Shown here: piece by piece, positions 24,880 through 37,235 of the stretch
How positions within the stretch are numbered: position 1 is the stretch's first letter
Layout of the letters: each line of letters starts with the position of its first letter
Assembly: GCF_032884065.1 (NCBI RefSeq)
Contig: NC_088863.1
Location: 39,403,076-39,467,075 of the forward strand
Length of the DNA stretch: 64,000 bases
DNA from: Artemia franciscana
Taxonomy: Eukaryota > Arthropoda > Branchiopoda > Anostraca > Artemiidae
Reading direction: 5' to 3'
Translations under genes and position numbers: made by a program
The notes under the pieces: generated by a model
What the model was told of the DNA's origin: nothing
Seen by the model: the letters and a program-made list of their open reading frames with translations, nothing else
Database searches by the model: none

Positions 24880-25030
24880 TACTTACTTATATAATTTTAT
24901 ATTAATTATATTATATTATAACACAATTATATAATTAAAATATTATATTAATTATATAATACATTAATTTATATTAATTATTTTATGTTAATTAGATTAT
25001 ATCATTATATTAAATTATATGATATAATTG
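24880..25030. repeat. TTAATTATATTA-rich tract
   Basis: An almost pure A/T stretch with repeated TTATATTAATTATAT phrases in the intron between exons 25780-25884 and 24119-24217. Confidence 0.9.
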
Positions 25031-25779
25031 ACTGGTTTCTTCCTAGGGAACGAACACCAATTCCAATAAAAGTAGTAGATTTATTTGAAATGTTTAAATT
25101 ATAGTTATAAATAGCCCGTCAGCAATTTGAATGCCAGTTCGGTATAGGTCTAAAACTAATTTTGTTTGGTCCTTGAAACTCTCATTATTCAATAGCGAAA
25201 AAAAAAACAGTTTTTGCACACTGAGTTTTTCTTAATCATGACTTTTATGCAACAACATGATATCTATGGGTAAATAATAAAGAGGAAGTTATTTTTCATA
25301 AAATATATATTATTTTTTTCTTAATATAAATATTAATTACTAATATAAATAATTATTAATATAAATACATCTTTGAAACTTTTTTCTTTGTCTAGCAACA
25401 GAACAGTTGAAAAATAGTGTCCTATAAGGTTTCATGTAAAGAGAAAAATAATTGCTTGCTGAAGAAATGAATACAAAAAAGAGTAAAGAGTCACTTTAAA
25501 ATGACTACATAACACTAACGTCATTGAGAGTTAGACCACGAGCAGTATACTGCAAATTTTTGGTAGCTCAGATTAATCCATTAAAATTGAAATTTTACGA
25601 AGAATATTTATAGAAAAAATGCCTTAGAACTGATGTACATAAATATGAGGCACTAGGGTGCAAGCGGTGACTTTGATTTACCAAGAGGTTTATTTCAATA
25701 AAGTACATGCATAACCATCACCAGAGTCAGTAATCCTTAGAATAAGTGTGTTTTGGCACATTCCTTTCATGCTTTGTAC

Positions 25780-25884
25780 CTCTTTATTGCGTAGTCTTTC
25801 AGTAGTGGAAACTAAGAGCCTCTCTAAATTCCGAAATCGTTCTTCTTCTTGGTACGAAAGTGGTATAGCCTCGTATTCCACAAC
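25780..25884 (-). CDS. Ninein-like gene exon
   Basis: Acceptor TTTGTTTGAACAG|GTT, donor AAAGAG|GTACAA; phase 0 to 0, exactly 35 codons. It encodes VVEYEAIPLSYQEEERFRN and LERLLVSTTERLRNKE, a short linker then a coiled-coil heptad run. The open frame continues past the donor to a stop, but the sequence beyond it loses coiled-coil character, supporting the splice site. Confidence 0.75.
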
Positions 25885-27366
25885 CTGTTCAAACAAATGT
25901 GATGATTCACTCATATTTATTTCTATAAAGAAGTCTTATCAAATCATCTATACCTGCCCACAGGACTCTTCCTTCAGAATACAAAGAAGTGAAAAATGTA
26001 TCCTAAAAACGCTAGTTGTTTACACTCTACCCTCCCTCCTCTCGAAGTAGGACCTATATTGAACTACGAAAGTACCCTTATTGAAATTAAGTATTCTGGT
26101 GTAATTGGGGTGGGGAGTGGCCCAAGAAAAAAATCCTGTCTAGGCCCTCATTATGGGTGATTTCGGAGATGGTTCGTTCTGACAACAAGGATATGTTAAA
26201 ACTGAATAATCAATCGTACCATAGATAAACCTTTTGAGAAAAAATCTCGATTCTAACAACGAGAATAGCACACATATAAGCTACGTCTCATATTGATTCA
26301 AGTTACTAGTTCACAAGTAGAGCCAATGTTTTAATTCTTTTAGTAAGTCGCACCAATACAGAGATACTTATGATGCTGAAAATTGTACGAAATTCATAAG
26401 TCAGAATATGAAAGAATAGAAAGGAAAGCAGTTGTAAGAAGGCAGAATATGAAAGCAGACAGGAGAGCTTTTTTAAGTGTCACTGAGAATAGATTAGTGG
26501 AGCAACTAACACTTCAGGAAGTCAATTTAGTTAGTTTCAAATCAGTATGCAAAAGTTTCTTTTCTCTTAGCCTAGATTATCTTGGATTCATCAAGCGACT
26601 CATTTTGAGCGACCTTACTAATAACTTTCCTGTTGCTGTTTTGCTGAATAGTTAGGATTCTCATGTCCAGTTATTAAATTCAGTTGTATTAAAGCTTGAT
26701 TTCAGTTATTTTTATTTCAAATTTTGGTTTTAAAGTTCATATCTCTCTTTTTGTTTTTACTCCGGATTACTATTTGTCCGACGGTGGGATTCAAGCCCGT
26801 ACGCAAGGGGGGGGGGGGGGCTCATCTCCGAATTCAAAATTGTCCACCACTTTCTTTTATTTTCGCATAACACCTTTTATCTTCTTTTTTTATACCTTTC
26901 TACCTACCCTACCTACCCTACCCTTTCTAGGCACAAAAAAAAACATTAAAAAATGTTTATCTAAAATAATTCACAATGAAAATAGCGAAAACTGAAAAGG
27001 AGTTCTAGGCTTTCAGAGGTCCTTAAAGCAATAGCAGTTATTCTAATACCTGTGTCATGTCATCCATATGATTTTTTGGAATTTTTAGACTGAAGAATCA
27101 TGATTTAATTAACGACAACGTGGTCATTTTTGATTCATCGCTTGAAGAGGCAGGTGAGAGCCTGAAAATGCTTATGTTAACTTAAACACTATTTATTTAT
27201 GTACAGCTTAGCGAAATTCGGTTTTCAGCGTTTCGTAGGAGCAGTAATTCGTTCAAGTATTTAACTACGAAATAATCTTACGCCGACAAGTCTAAAAAAG
27301 TCGATGAGAAAATTAGGCTATTAGAATAGAGTTATGACTAGTTCGGAATCAAAAATAAGGTTCTAC
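25885..27366 (-). other. Ninein-like intron
   Basis: A 1,482-base intron. A plus-strand 90-codon frame (26383-26655; EYERIERKAVVRRQNMKA at its start) is unrecognised. A G13-14 homopolymer lies near 26807, and CCTACCCTACCTACCCTACC occurs at 26904-26923. Nothing else identified. Confidence 0.4.
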
Positions 27367-27660
27367 CTGTTGAATATCTTGAAGCTGTTCGTATTTCTGC
27401 TTCAAATCTTCTAATTGGGCAACAAGTACTGACTCTGTAGCAGCTGCCTCAATAAGCTTATTCTCAATTTCTTGAAGGAATGACTCATGCTTCTCTCTCA
27501 AGGTCTCTGTAGAGCTACAGCTACCAGAGCTATCTTCATTAAAATGAGCTTTCCACCTTTCTAAAACCTTGACAAGTTTCCCCTTTAGTTTAGACAGGCT
27601 TTCAAAACTGCTACTTCTTTTTGCCATAAAAAGTTGAGTCGCTATACTCTGCTCAAAAAC
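27367..27660 (-). CDS. Ninein-like gene exon
   Basis: Acceptor GTTATTCATCAG|GTT, donor CAACAG|GTAGAA; phase 0 to 0, exactly 98 codons. It begins VFEQSIATQLFMAKRSSSFE, with a basic KLKGKLVKVLERWKAHF helix, a short Ser-rich spacer (SSGSCSSTE) and a coiled coil ending AATESVLVAQLEDLKQKYEQ. The ATES-VLVAQLE motif has a weaker echo in the exon at 24119-24217. Confidence 0.8.
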
Positions 27661-29319
27661 CTGATGAATAACAGAGGATTTTAAATATGATAAACATGTC
27701 GAGTAAAAAAAGTGGCCATTCACATGAAATCTGGTTACTGATAGGTCCATTTATCCGATCGGAGAATTCTGCCTACTTCAGAACACAATTTTCAACATAA
27801 AATATTTAATTTCAACTCCTTTAAAACTTTTTATACATGGTTTCTAATTGGCAAGCTTAGCTTAAATACAAAAGCAGAATTCATTTGAATTTTGGTACTT
27901 GGTTTTAATTACCACTGGAGTTTAGCTAAATCTCATTATGAACAGCCTGATGTTAGCACGATCTCTACAGTGAATAGGCTTTAGGTAGATTCTAATAGGA
28001 AATGAATACAGTTTTTTTTTCTTTTTTTTTAAACATTAAAAAATATTAGAAAACAGAAACGGTCAAGAAGGATTTAAAATATCATATTAATTATTGCCAC
28101 TAAACTATTTCACTTGCACAATTTTTATGGAATCTTTCAAACGGTGAGTAGTCGTAATATGCTGGATATGCAAAAAAAATAATATTAATACACTATCAAT
28201 AAAAATAATATAAATAGACTATCAATCAAAGTACAAATTCTTTTTTTTAACCTCTAGAGTTTGTAGAACACACTAAAAAAACATAGGAATATAGGTTCAT
28301 TTATATACTGAGAACTAAAACTGATTATATTCCAAGCCTTCAAGAAATACGGACTTTATTCTTTTTTATTGAGATTTCCTCCATTTTTTCCCTCTGAAAC
28401 TGCATAGATAATTGTGATTCAATGACTAAATTGAAATATTTTAACTATGCCATTGACAAGCATAATCATCGTAAATTCAAAATATCTGCTATAGGCTAAA
28501 AATACAGATTTGGGTATTTTAACTTCCATTTTTTCACGACTATGTAACAAATGCAACGGAGCGATTTCATAGGTACAGTTTTGTGTTTTGCCAAACTCAT
28601 GGACGTAAGCGCAGAAAAAAGGTTATGCGAACTCACAGGTAGATGTTAATCATACCTTCAAGTAAATACTGATTACCTTTGTTGCCTTTTAATTTGAGCA
28701 CGACAATAACTGATATTAAAATTGCATTTGATAATCTGATATTTAGGTCTCAAGTGTCGAAAGTACAACACCAAACATTAGACCAGATAAGTTTAGTACA
28801 GTGAGAGCCTAAGCCTTAATGCAAGGTTAAATACCAACGCTTCTATATGCAATTCTGTTCTAGATTTATCAACCACCAAGATCTATCTAAACTAATCTCC
28901 AATGATAAACCTCCTAATATTTTCGAAACAAGAATTGATTCAGACAAGCTCTTTCTTGGAATCGAGAGAGCCTCCGCTGATCATTGAAAGGGGTTTTGGC
29001 TCACTTAAGCCTACGGAAAGTACAACTTGACCCAATTCCTAGATACGTAGGCCTTAATTTTAGCACCCTGTCTTTCCTATCAGATTCTGCTACTATCTCA
29101 ACCGTATTTTACTGATTGCAATTTTTTCCTGCTGAAAATGTAAGAGATTGAAACAGATTCTGAGACCTGTAAATATTTCCAGTCCATTATTCTTGTTCAA
29201 ATATTTACGATTTGGCAAACACAGGCGACAAAAATCATGGGTTGGCTATGCGACTTTATACTTATGCAAACGATTACCCTAATGAACCAAAAGTATAAGA
29301 AAAAGGGAGGGAGTTTTAC
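27661..29319 (-). other. Ninein-like intron
   Basis: A 1,659-base AT-rich intron with T-runs and no recognisable repeat or coding sequence. Confidence 0.5.
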
Positions 29320-29500
29320 CTCTTGACCTTCTTTATTGTCCAAATCACCTCTTAAGTCACCAATACTCTCGGAAATCCCAACACTTTTTCTTAGTTTTCT
29401 TGATCTTAACTGACTGGTTTCAGGATCTGAATCATAATCAGCAGAATCACAACGACGCGAAAAGGATTGCACTGACCTTGACAGGTCTGAAGAACGTGAT
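29320..29500 (-). CDS. Ninein-like gene exon: Ser/Arg-rich linker
   Basis: Acceptor CTTTTATTTTCCAG|A, donor CAAGAG|GTAAAA; phase 2 to 0. It encodes ~60 residues that are not coiled coil: SRSSDLSRSVQSFSRRCDS, an acidic ADYDSDPETS, then a basic LRSRKLRKS and a charged tail. Such a linker after the DELQAELE helix fits ninein architecture. The dense Ser with basic context suggests a phosphorylated region (inference). Confidence 0.8.
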
Positions 29501-29806
29501 CTGGAAAATAAAAGTATTCCGTAAATGAAAAATATCTCTTTTTCCAGTTTTTGGGTTTACTACATTGCGTTGAGTAAATCCAAAATACAAATTAGTTGAT
29601 TTATATTTTGACATGAAAGAGTATCTTCTCTAGTACTTCATATTACTCAGTCTGCCCCTCCAACTGGAATCAAACCAAAGCCTTTAAACTGTCCTAAGTA
29701 AATTTCCAAAGAACCTGCCAAAGTCCAAAATTACCCAAGAAAAATTATTTGATGACCTTTACGCACAGATTCTATTCTTATTAGGTTTTTAGATATAATT
29801 TTCTAG

Positions 29807-30036
29807 CTTTAATGTTTCGCCTTAAGTAACGATTCATCTTTCTTGCCTATTAGTTATGTTTTTTTTTGTTCTTTTTAATCATAGACGTAATATTATTAAG
29901 GTTTTTTTTTAATATTGTACTTTAATGTTTCGCCTTAATTAACGATTCATCGTTCTTGCCTATTAGTTATGTTTTTTTTTTTTGTTCTTTTTAATCATAG
30001 ACGTAATATTATTAAGGTTTTTTTTTATATTGTATT
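29807..30036. repeat. Tandem duplication, ~113-bp unit
   Basis: Two nearly identical adjacent copies, each starting CTTTAATGTTTCGCCTTAA and running to TATTATTAAGGTTTTTTTTT. They differ by a few bases and by T-run length, so the duplication is fairly recent. Confidence 0.95.
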
Positions 30037-30302
30037 GTTTAAAATTATAAATCTATATGCTTTTAATCCCACCCAATGGGTAGAAGGCTCCCTTTTTCTT
30101 TAATATATGTAGACTTTTACGCCTCGGCCTATCCATAATATCATAACTACAACGATTTTTCCATAATTAACTCTAGTCCAGTTGATCTACAAAAAATTTG
30201 ACAATACTGTTTGTAATTAACAATGTTGATAACGCTAGAAAATACCATTTTATAGGAACCTGTCTAATTGTGCATATCAATGCAAGAAGGTATAAAACCA
30301 AA

Positions 30303-30385
30303 CGTCAAACGTGACTAGCTGAGATTCTAGAGCACTAGGCTCCTGATCCTGCATTTATGGGTTCGAGCCCGAAATCAGCGTCTTT
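30303..30385 (+). repeat. tRNA-derived (SINE-like) fragment
   Basis: Contains an A-box-like TAGCTGAGATTCTAGAGCAC and, 30 bases on, a perfect B box GGTTCGAGCCC. The order and spacing are those of a tRNA gene, but stems do not pair fully, so a SINE head or tRNA pseudogene is more likely than a functional tRNA. Confidence 0.4.
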
Positions 30386-31734
30386 ATGCAGGAAATATTT
30401 CAGTAAAGTTTGCATTTGCGGAGAAAAATTTGAACGAGACTATTTTACACATGCAGGTCGACAAAAAATTTAATTAAAGGGGTATGGAATCTCCGCTCTT
30501 TGTAAATGAGTATTTCCAAAGTTGTTGTTTTGTTAAGTCTACTCTGTTTTGTCTCACGGTGATGATCGAGTTGATACCTTTGGGGACAGCTCTTATTTCG
30601 GGTGTGTGTTTATGTGTGGGGGGGAAGGTAAAGTTGAATTTGGTGAGTGAAGATCCCACATCCTCTCAAAATAGTATACACTAAGTTTTTTTTTCTCTTT
30701 TTAAGACCTGTTGTCCAACAGGCCTAATTACTATTATTTTATATTTAGCGCGTAAACTGTTTTAAATTTTCGATAGAAGTTATGCAAAGTTTTCGTTTTG
30801 AGAGCAGTTTTGTTTTCCTTCGCATATTTCATGAAAAGACCTCTGGACGACCTGACTTACAAATATGCGCTAGCAGCATGGTTTTTGGCTGCTTCACTTT
30901 ATGCGGCTTCTCTATGTATAAGATATCGTCCTAAGAACTTTACCTTATCCTCCTGATGCTGATTCATGATTAGACCAATTGAAATCTAATTACAAAGAAA
31001 CTATTCCAAAGCATTTGGAATACTAACCAAACATCCTTTTCACTTTTACTATCATTTCAGCGAGTATTCTTGATCCAGTTTTCAGAAGCTCACAGACATC
31101 CCAAATCCCACCCTAGTTTCAATTGTCTGAGGCCATCACGATCTTTATGAATCCTTGATGAATCTCGGCATTACTTAATATTTTCAGGGGAATGGGGGCA
31201 GCGATAAATTTTCCCTCTACATTCAAGAGAACTACTTTCAAGAGAGAACTTCAATAAATTATGACCATTTTTGCGAATCAGAAATGGGAGGAAATGGAGG
31301 CTAATGTGTCCGTTTTCCGCCGTCTTCAACAACAGACAGGAGTCAGTCTTATAAATGTTACAGAATAAATAAAGAAATTAGCAGAGGCATATACGCTAGT
31401 CATTCTTGCAACCTCTGAATATTTCGTAGTTGTAGTGAAATGTAACTCCCGCAAACCATTATTCAGTATGCGATGCGTCCAATAATGGTGGATTTAAAAA
31501 CAGAATGTAATTTTTTCGTGAGGGGAGGGGGGACTGCAGACCATTTAGTCCCCTCCCCTCGTGGGTGCGCGCCTTTGGTATAACAGTTAAATACATTTGA
31601 AGCGATTAGTGCTAATATGAGAATAACATTACAGCAGTTAAGGTAGGAAACGAGGTTAGTAGCTAGTTTCGTATTAAAACAGGAGTTAAGCAGCGTTGCT
31701 TTCAATCCTTATTTATATGGACCATTTTGACGGG
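30386..31734 (-). other. Intron sequence, nothing firm
   Basis: Part of the 8.4-kb intron. Short frames on both strands at 30474-30684 and 31463-31705 are unrecognised. No defined repeat. Confidence 0.35.
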
Positions 31735-32640
31735 CTTTGTCCTAAGGAGCACAGCAAAGGCAATGGGACAAACATGGAATCAAATGTGGAAGTAGAACTC
31801 TTTTGAACTTAGGTTATGCTGACGATTTAAGCATCCTAGATCAAAATGTAAAAAAAAAATGAATGAGCTTATAGAAGTTTTTGCGAGTTCAGGGTGCAAG
31901 AATAGGTTTTGATAATTAATGTCAAGAAGACTAAGTCGCTGAGACTGGGAATAGCTGAAGGTGTAAAAGTGATATTGGGTAACGAGAAGATTGATCCAGT
32001 GGACAGCTTCACCTACATAAATAGCTAGTATTATTAGCAATGATGGCGAGTGCAGCGAAGATGATAAAAGTAGAATAGCCAAGGTCCAGGATATTTCAGT
32101 TGAAAAAAGTTTAAAAGAACAAGAAGTAAAGTCTGCGAACTGAGATTAGGTTATTGGAAGCTATATTGATGACAATAGTCAAGCATGGTTAAGAAGTGTG
32201 GGTGGTTAAAAAACGGAGGAGGATTTGCTAGTTGTATTCCAGAGAAATTGCTTAAGGATGATTTTGGGTACCTGACTGACTGACCGTATCTCAAACACTA
32301 TGCTGCATGAAAAATGTGGTTCAATCCCACTTTCTAGTACTTTAATGGGAAAAAGACTGAGATGGCTAGGGTACGTTCTCTGGATGAAAGATGACGGATT
32401 GCCAAAGATTGTCCTTGTCCGCCAACATCAAGAGTCAAACAAAAAGCAGGTCGTCCCCGAATGGGGTGGGAGGATGTTTTAAGGAAATTTTTATGAGAGA
32501 TAAGAACTTCCTGGGAGGTTGTAAAGAGGGAGTCTTCGAATAGATTGGCATGGAGGAGGAGCACGCATAGATGTGTTGGCCTCAGGCGGCTTGGTGCTGC
32601 AGTGAATTGTTAGTAGTTAACACCTTTCCATGGGAAGATT
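31735..32640 (+). mobile_element. LINE reverse transcriptase remnant (RTE-like)
   Basis: Plus-strand decayed reverse transcriptase from the catalytic box onward. GYADDLSIL follows 31800 (Y/FADD box). Then come KKTKSLRLGIAEG, a VKHGSEVW-like segment, and the well-preserved C-terminal domain in the frame 32300-32482: MGKRLRWLGYVLWMKDDGLP, IVLVRQHQES. The final residues GLRRLGAAVN give the usual stop-proximal end. This thumb and C-terminal pattern is typical of RTE-type LINEs. Frame shifts and stops throughout make it dead, and it is 5'-truncated. Confidence 0.85.
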
Positions 32641-32940
32641 CTTACAAATGCTGATAAATTGAAACTATCCACTCCACTTTATTCTGTTTCGCAAAATACC
32701 TACTGAGATATGCAATTTGGACACGTAGTTGGTCAATATTCTTCTCTAGGAGATCCTATTATAGCCGCTGCTAAGCTTATGGAGAAACACAACCAAAGAA
32801 TTTCAAGGCATGCTTGGAGCCAACTTCTTCAACTCTAGTTACATTGTCATAGTTGTATAGTGATATTTTGATTTTTGTAGTGCTCCAGCATTTTCTTTTT
32901 GTACGAAGACGGGTTTTCAATAAATAATAATAATAATAGT
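32641..32940 (+). mobile_element. Retroposon 3' tail ending in (ATA)n
   Basis: The region ends CGAAGACGGGTTTTCAATAA followed by ATAATAATAATA at 32924-32938. A short simple-repeat tail after an AATAA-like signal is typical for LINE or SINE 3' ends. It may be the 3' UTR of the adjacent RT or a separate insertion. Confidence 0.4.
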
Positions 32941-35600
32941 ACAAATAGCAATGGGTAAAACAACGAGAAATTACTTTCAGACACTGAAAACATTTCTAAA
33001 TGAATCCTTCGGCTCTATATCTAAGAGCTGTCACCAGCAAAGCGCATATAAAAGTAAAATAAGAATTACAATAAAATAAGTGATCATTAAAACTAAAATC
33101 AAAACAGTCTTAGCATTATCACTTCGAGGAGGTTCATCTAAGACTGACTGAAAAACATAAACAAGCACGAAACAAGACAATTCATTCAGATAAAAACAAA
33201 TCAAGACCATGTTTTTAGTGTAATCCTTGCTTTTTCAGCAGATGTAATATGTTCAATCGTTTTTAATTAAATTTGTGTACAATGCTTTGAGTGAATATCT
33301 CCCAAAACTCGATTTAGAAAGTATTATTACTTTAAGTTTAATCTCTATTGCCTCTCAAACAACTTGTTTAATACCAAATGATTACTAATGAGGGCTGTTT
33401 TCAAATAGCATTGCCTGGCTACATCAGTTGTTCTGGCCTCCTTTACGCCCGGGGCAAATTCATGATTAGCCCCTTTCCCCTCCTCTGTGTCCAAAAAATT
33501 TCAAGCCAAATTTTGATAAACATTTTCTATTATTAACAAAATTTACCAACTGAGCTCTCTACTATAATTTAGTAAAATGAAATGTCGCAAATTAGAATAT
33601 GATTATAACGGTTAGGTTATTTATTTAAAATCTTGCGCTCCTAAAATTTCTGCGCCCGGAGCAAGTGCCCCCTCTGTCCCTCTAAAACCTCATCTGTTTG
33701 ACTAGGGTTTTTGAAAATACGGCTGCTTAGAGCCGAATCAAATACACTAGAAACACTATTACATTGTCGTCTTTAAATAAAATATCCCAGTCTTAAAATA
33801 ATCCTTCGTAAGTTTAACTTTTTTTATTTGTATTTAGGACCTCGGATAGGAAACGTCGCAAGAATTATTGGCAGTATATAGCATATCGTCGGAAGTAAGG
33901 GGAGTATATACCATGTTGCTGGAACTGATGGCATACCCATAGCCAAGAAGTGGAGATAGCCAAAACGTTATAAATATGAACCCGCTTTTCTACCAGAACC
34001 TGTTAAAAAGAGAAGTAAAAAGTCTTTACGAGGGCTTCCCACAGATAACTTTTGAAATCGTTGGTCATTTTTATCGCTTCTTTTATAACTTTTACTATTT
34101 GCCAGCAGAACAAATTTTTTCAACTTTACCCCCCCCCCCCAACCCCACCCTTTCAATTAAAAATTCCCCAGTACGTATCCGTAGAAAAAATTACTAACAA
34201 ATGTGGAACATGACTGTCGAATATAAATGTAACTGCTTCTTGAAGAATACAATTAAATTCAACCATCTATTGCAAAACCTACTTCTAATTAGCTTCGAGA
34301 CACAACCGCATACTGCGATTTGACTGCAATTTTGTTTTTTGGAGCAGCAAACATAATTGCAAAAGAACAATGAACCCCAAAAAACAAAACAAAGTGCTAT
34401 TAGTTGATAAGGGCTCTCAAGCATAAAAACATACTGAAGATGATTCTTACTTCAACTAGTGTTTTTTTGTTTTTGCCTCAGAATAAGTGATATTAAAAAA
34501 AATTCAGACATTGCATGGCTGCAGATTGACTCAGTGGAAAACTGAGAGAGTTCCAAGCATAGAATTTTAGTGAGAAACCGCAAAAACGGTGCAAAGGCCT
34601 CACCTTTCTGCTAAAAATTCGGCAGCAAGAGGGTTGGGCGGCGGAGGTATTTAACGAGGTTTAACATGTCCATCTTCTCTACGAAAATATAAGTCAAGAG
34701 TATGTAACTTGATTAATTTTTGACCCTAGTCACAGTAATTGCATGGGACATAAAACAAGTCCACCCTGAAGGTGTATTTCGGGAATGTTGACCAATCTGA
34801 GTGAAACAGTTATCTCACAGATTTGATCCGATGCCACGCGGCGATACAGGGGACCCGATGGTGAGAAGGGGAAAGAGAGGGAGTTGGTTACCAATGATCC
34901 TTTCGAGCCCTTAAGATGAGCACCGAAACTTTCAATTTCTGATCGAAAAATCTTCACCCAATTTTCTAGGACCATACCTTCTACATGATGAGGCAAAAAA
35001 AAGAAAATCACATCGGAGATGCACCACTCTTTACAAAACCAATACTAACGCACGGGATATAATGAATTCTTATTTCCGTAACTTGACAACCATGCCTCTA
35101 AGGCGGCATGCACCATATAACCCCTGGTGGAACATATTGCAGAATTCGAACGGTTACCTTAAATGGATATCTTGATATTTGGACTCGATGCTTGCAGTGG
35201 CGTCGATTCACAAAAATGAGGGGGGGGGAGAAAAATTTATTTCTAAGACTTAGGTAGGGGATATTCTTTTCTATTTCCTTTAAAAACAAAAAAAAAACAT
35301 CTTTCAGTGAAAAAATGAAAAAAAAAAACAACAAAAATATATCACCCAATATCTAGGGGGAGGGGACAAAAAAGCTAGGAGGGAAGATGATGTCCCCTTC
35401 CCCAACTGACGCACTGGGTGGCTCGTGGAGCTAAGGGCATATTAGGGGGTGAAAGGGGTGGCAGATTGCCTTCCAATCGGCTTCCACGTTTTAATAGAGC
35501 ATTGGAAATCGAAAATTTCGCTGAAATTTGCCCTTCCGCAGCTGTATAAGACAATCTGTTCTATACTATGACGCCCGAAGGAAAATATAGACGACAAATA
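32941..35600 (-). other. Intron sequence, nothing firm
   Basis: Part of the 8.4-kb intron, with homopolymers (C10 near 34130, G9 near 35221) and unrecognised short frames on both strands. No transposon domain seen. Confidence 0.35.
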
Positions 35601-35616
35601 CCTCGCTCATTGCCAT

Positions 35617-36015
35617 ATGAACACAATTGCATTTCTAAATTCAAAGGATCCAGAACTAGAAGGAAAAAAAGAAAAATTGGGAGAAAACTTTCAATTTTAC
35701 TACAATCGGGAAGTGATTTCGTATAATGGATCTTATTACACATTTCACACAAAAGCTTCAACGAAAGCGAAATTACTTAAATTGGTTTCTGACTTCCTGG
35801 CCATTAGCTACGCAATTCTATTTGATATTCTTATAACAGTATTTTTATTTCAAAAACGGCTCCATATTTGTTCTGAAAATTGGCACCCTGGGATTTTCTG
35901 GCCTAAAAAAATAATCCAAATAAGTCACGAGTTTGAGATAAATCGTTCAGTCTTAATTTTGAGAAAAAAAAATCAGGTGAGTAACCTCAAAGTTATATAC
36001 ATTTCAAGACAATAA
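35617..36015 (+). CDS. Unrecognised 132-codon open frame, possible exon
   Basis: A plus-strand frame of unknown origin inside the largest intron. The N-terminal third is polar (NSKDPELEGKKEKLGENF, YNGSYYTFHTKASTKAK); it is followed by a hydrophobic segment FLAISYAILFDILITVFLF that could span a membrane. A good splice donor (AATCAG|GTGAGT) lies at ~35974, after KKNQ, which would make this an exon end. I do not recognise the family and could not find partner exons. A transposon fragment or a chance frame is possible. Confidence 0.25.
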   Translation: MNTIAFLNSKDPELEGKKEKLGENFQFYYNREVISYNGSYYTFHTKASTKAKLLKLVSDFLAISYAILFDILITVFLFQKRLHICSENWHPGIFWPKKIIQISHEFEINRSVLILRKKNQVSNLKVIYISRQ

Positions 36016-36039
36016 ATTACATAATTCTCCCCCCTCCCC

Positions 36040-37235
36040 AAGAGTGGTCGTATTGTTTTTAGTATCTATGATGGTTGCAAAATTACACAAAATGACAAAT
36101 GACTCAACAGCAAAAAAAAAACCATGGAACAAGGAACAGCAAAAATCACCTTGAATTGCAAAGAAAAAGTTGCACAACAAAATTTGAAGCAAGAAGACCA
36201 AAAAATTATCATAGAATGAAGAAACGTGTTAGTTTAGCGTGCATGAGCGGTTAGAAGATAAAGTAAAATTACAATGAAATGAAGCAACGTGTTAGTTTAG
36301 CGTGTATGAGTCTATGACTGATAAACAGGAAGGAGAAATTAAAATTTGGGATCTATGACCCGTGCAAAATTACACATGATGACAAATAAACAGGACAATT
36401 CCTGGTTGTTACTGAATTATATAACAACACAACAAAAGCAAAAATATGACGATTGGGGAAAAGCTGGGGAGGATTTTTTTTTGGTATCTATGACTTCATG
36501 CAAACTTCCACATTATTTTAAATGAATCGGAGCAGCTAAAGTAAAAGGCATGGAAAAAGGTCGGAGGCATGATTTAGGAAAACAAAGCTAAACAAGATTT
36601 GCGGCTCGAAGAAATGTGACAACCAACATCACAACAAATAGGTCAAATCGTCATTGAAATCTACAGTTAGAAGAGAAGAAACAGTGAGGATCCCAACAAG
36701 TCACAAAAGAAAGCTAATCTTATAAAATGGATGATTCTTTGATGCATTAACAGGAAAGAGTGATTGAATTTACACCAGATTGTCTTCACTCAATTGAAAT
36801 TGCTTATTAACATCTCGTGACTTAAAACTAAAGAATATATTTATATACTCGTTTTAAACGAGCAACTATGTATTTTATTTATATATGTATGTATGCATAT
36901 TTCTTTCTTGAAAACAATTGTTAATGAATTCAAACAGCTAAATCAAAAGGCATGTCTGATGTAATAATGCACGAAAATGAGTCGCAAACGAGATCTGCGG
37001 CTAGAATACATGCGACAACAAGCGTCACTAAGATCTCAAATGAAAAGAACTGACAACAAAATCTGCGGTTAGAAGAAGAGCAATAGGGATGGTTGCATCG
37101 AATCATAAAGAAATTTGCAGTTAGAAGAGAAGCAACAGTGAGAATCACAACGAGTCCGAGAAGAAAACACATCCTATAAAATGGATGATCTTTGATGCAT
37201 TAACAGGAAGGAGGAATTGAATTCTTAACCTTTTT
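36040..37235 (+). mobile_element. Helitron N-terminal fragment
   Basis: Plus-strand fragments with the repetitive, charged N-terminal character seen in Helitron proteins: DLRLEEM, LRLEEEQ, LQLEEKQQ, SQRVREENTSYKMDD, in frames broken by stops. The phrases GCAGTTAGAAGAGAAG and CCTATAAAATGGATGAT near 37115-37185 match the Helitron-like piece at 2548-2625, so both belong to one family. A short duplication (AACGTGTTAGTTTAGCGTG at 36222 and again near 36288) lies in the left part. No terminus was found. Confidence 0.6.

Noticed and set aside
36140..36310. CRISPR-like direct repeats (AACGTGTTAGTTTAGCGTG twice)
   Set aside because: Only two copies in a Helitron fragment of a eukaryotic genome; no regular spacers.
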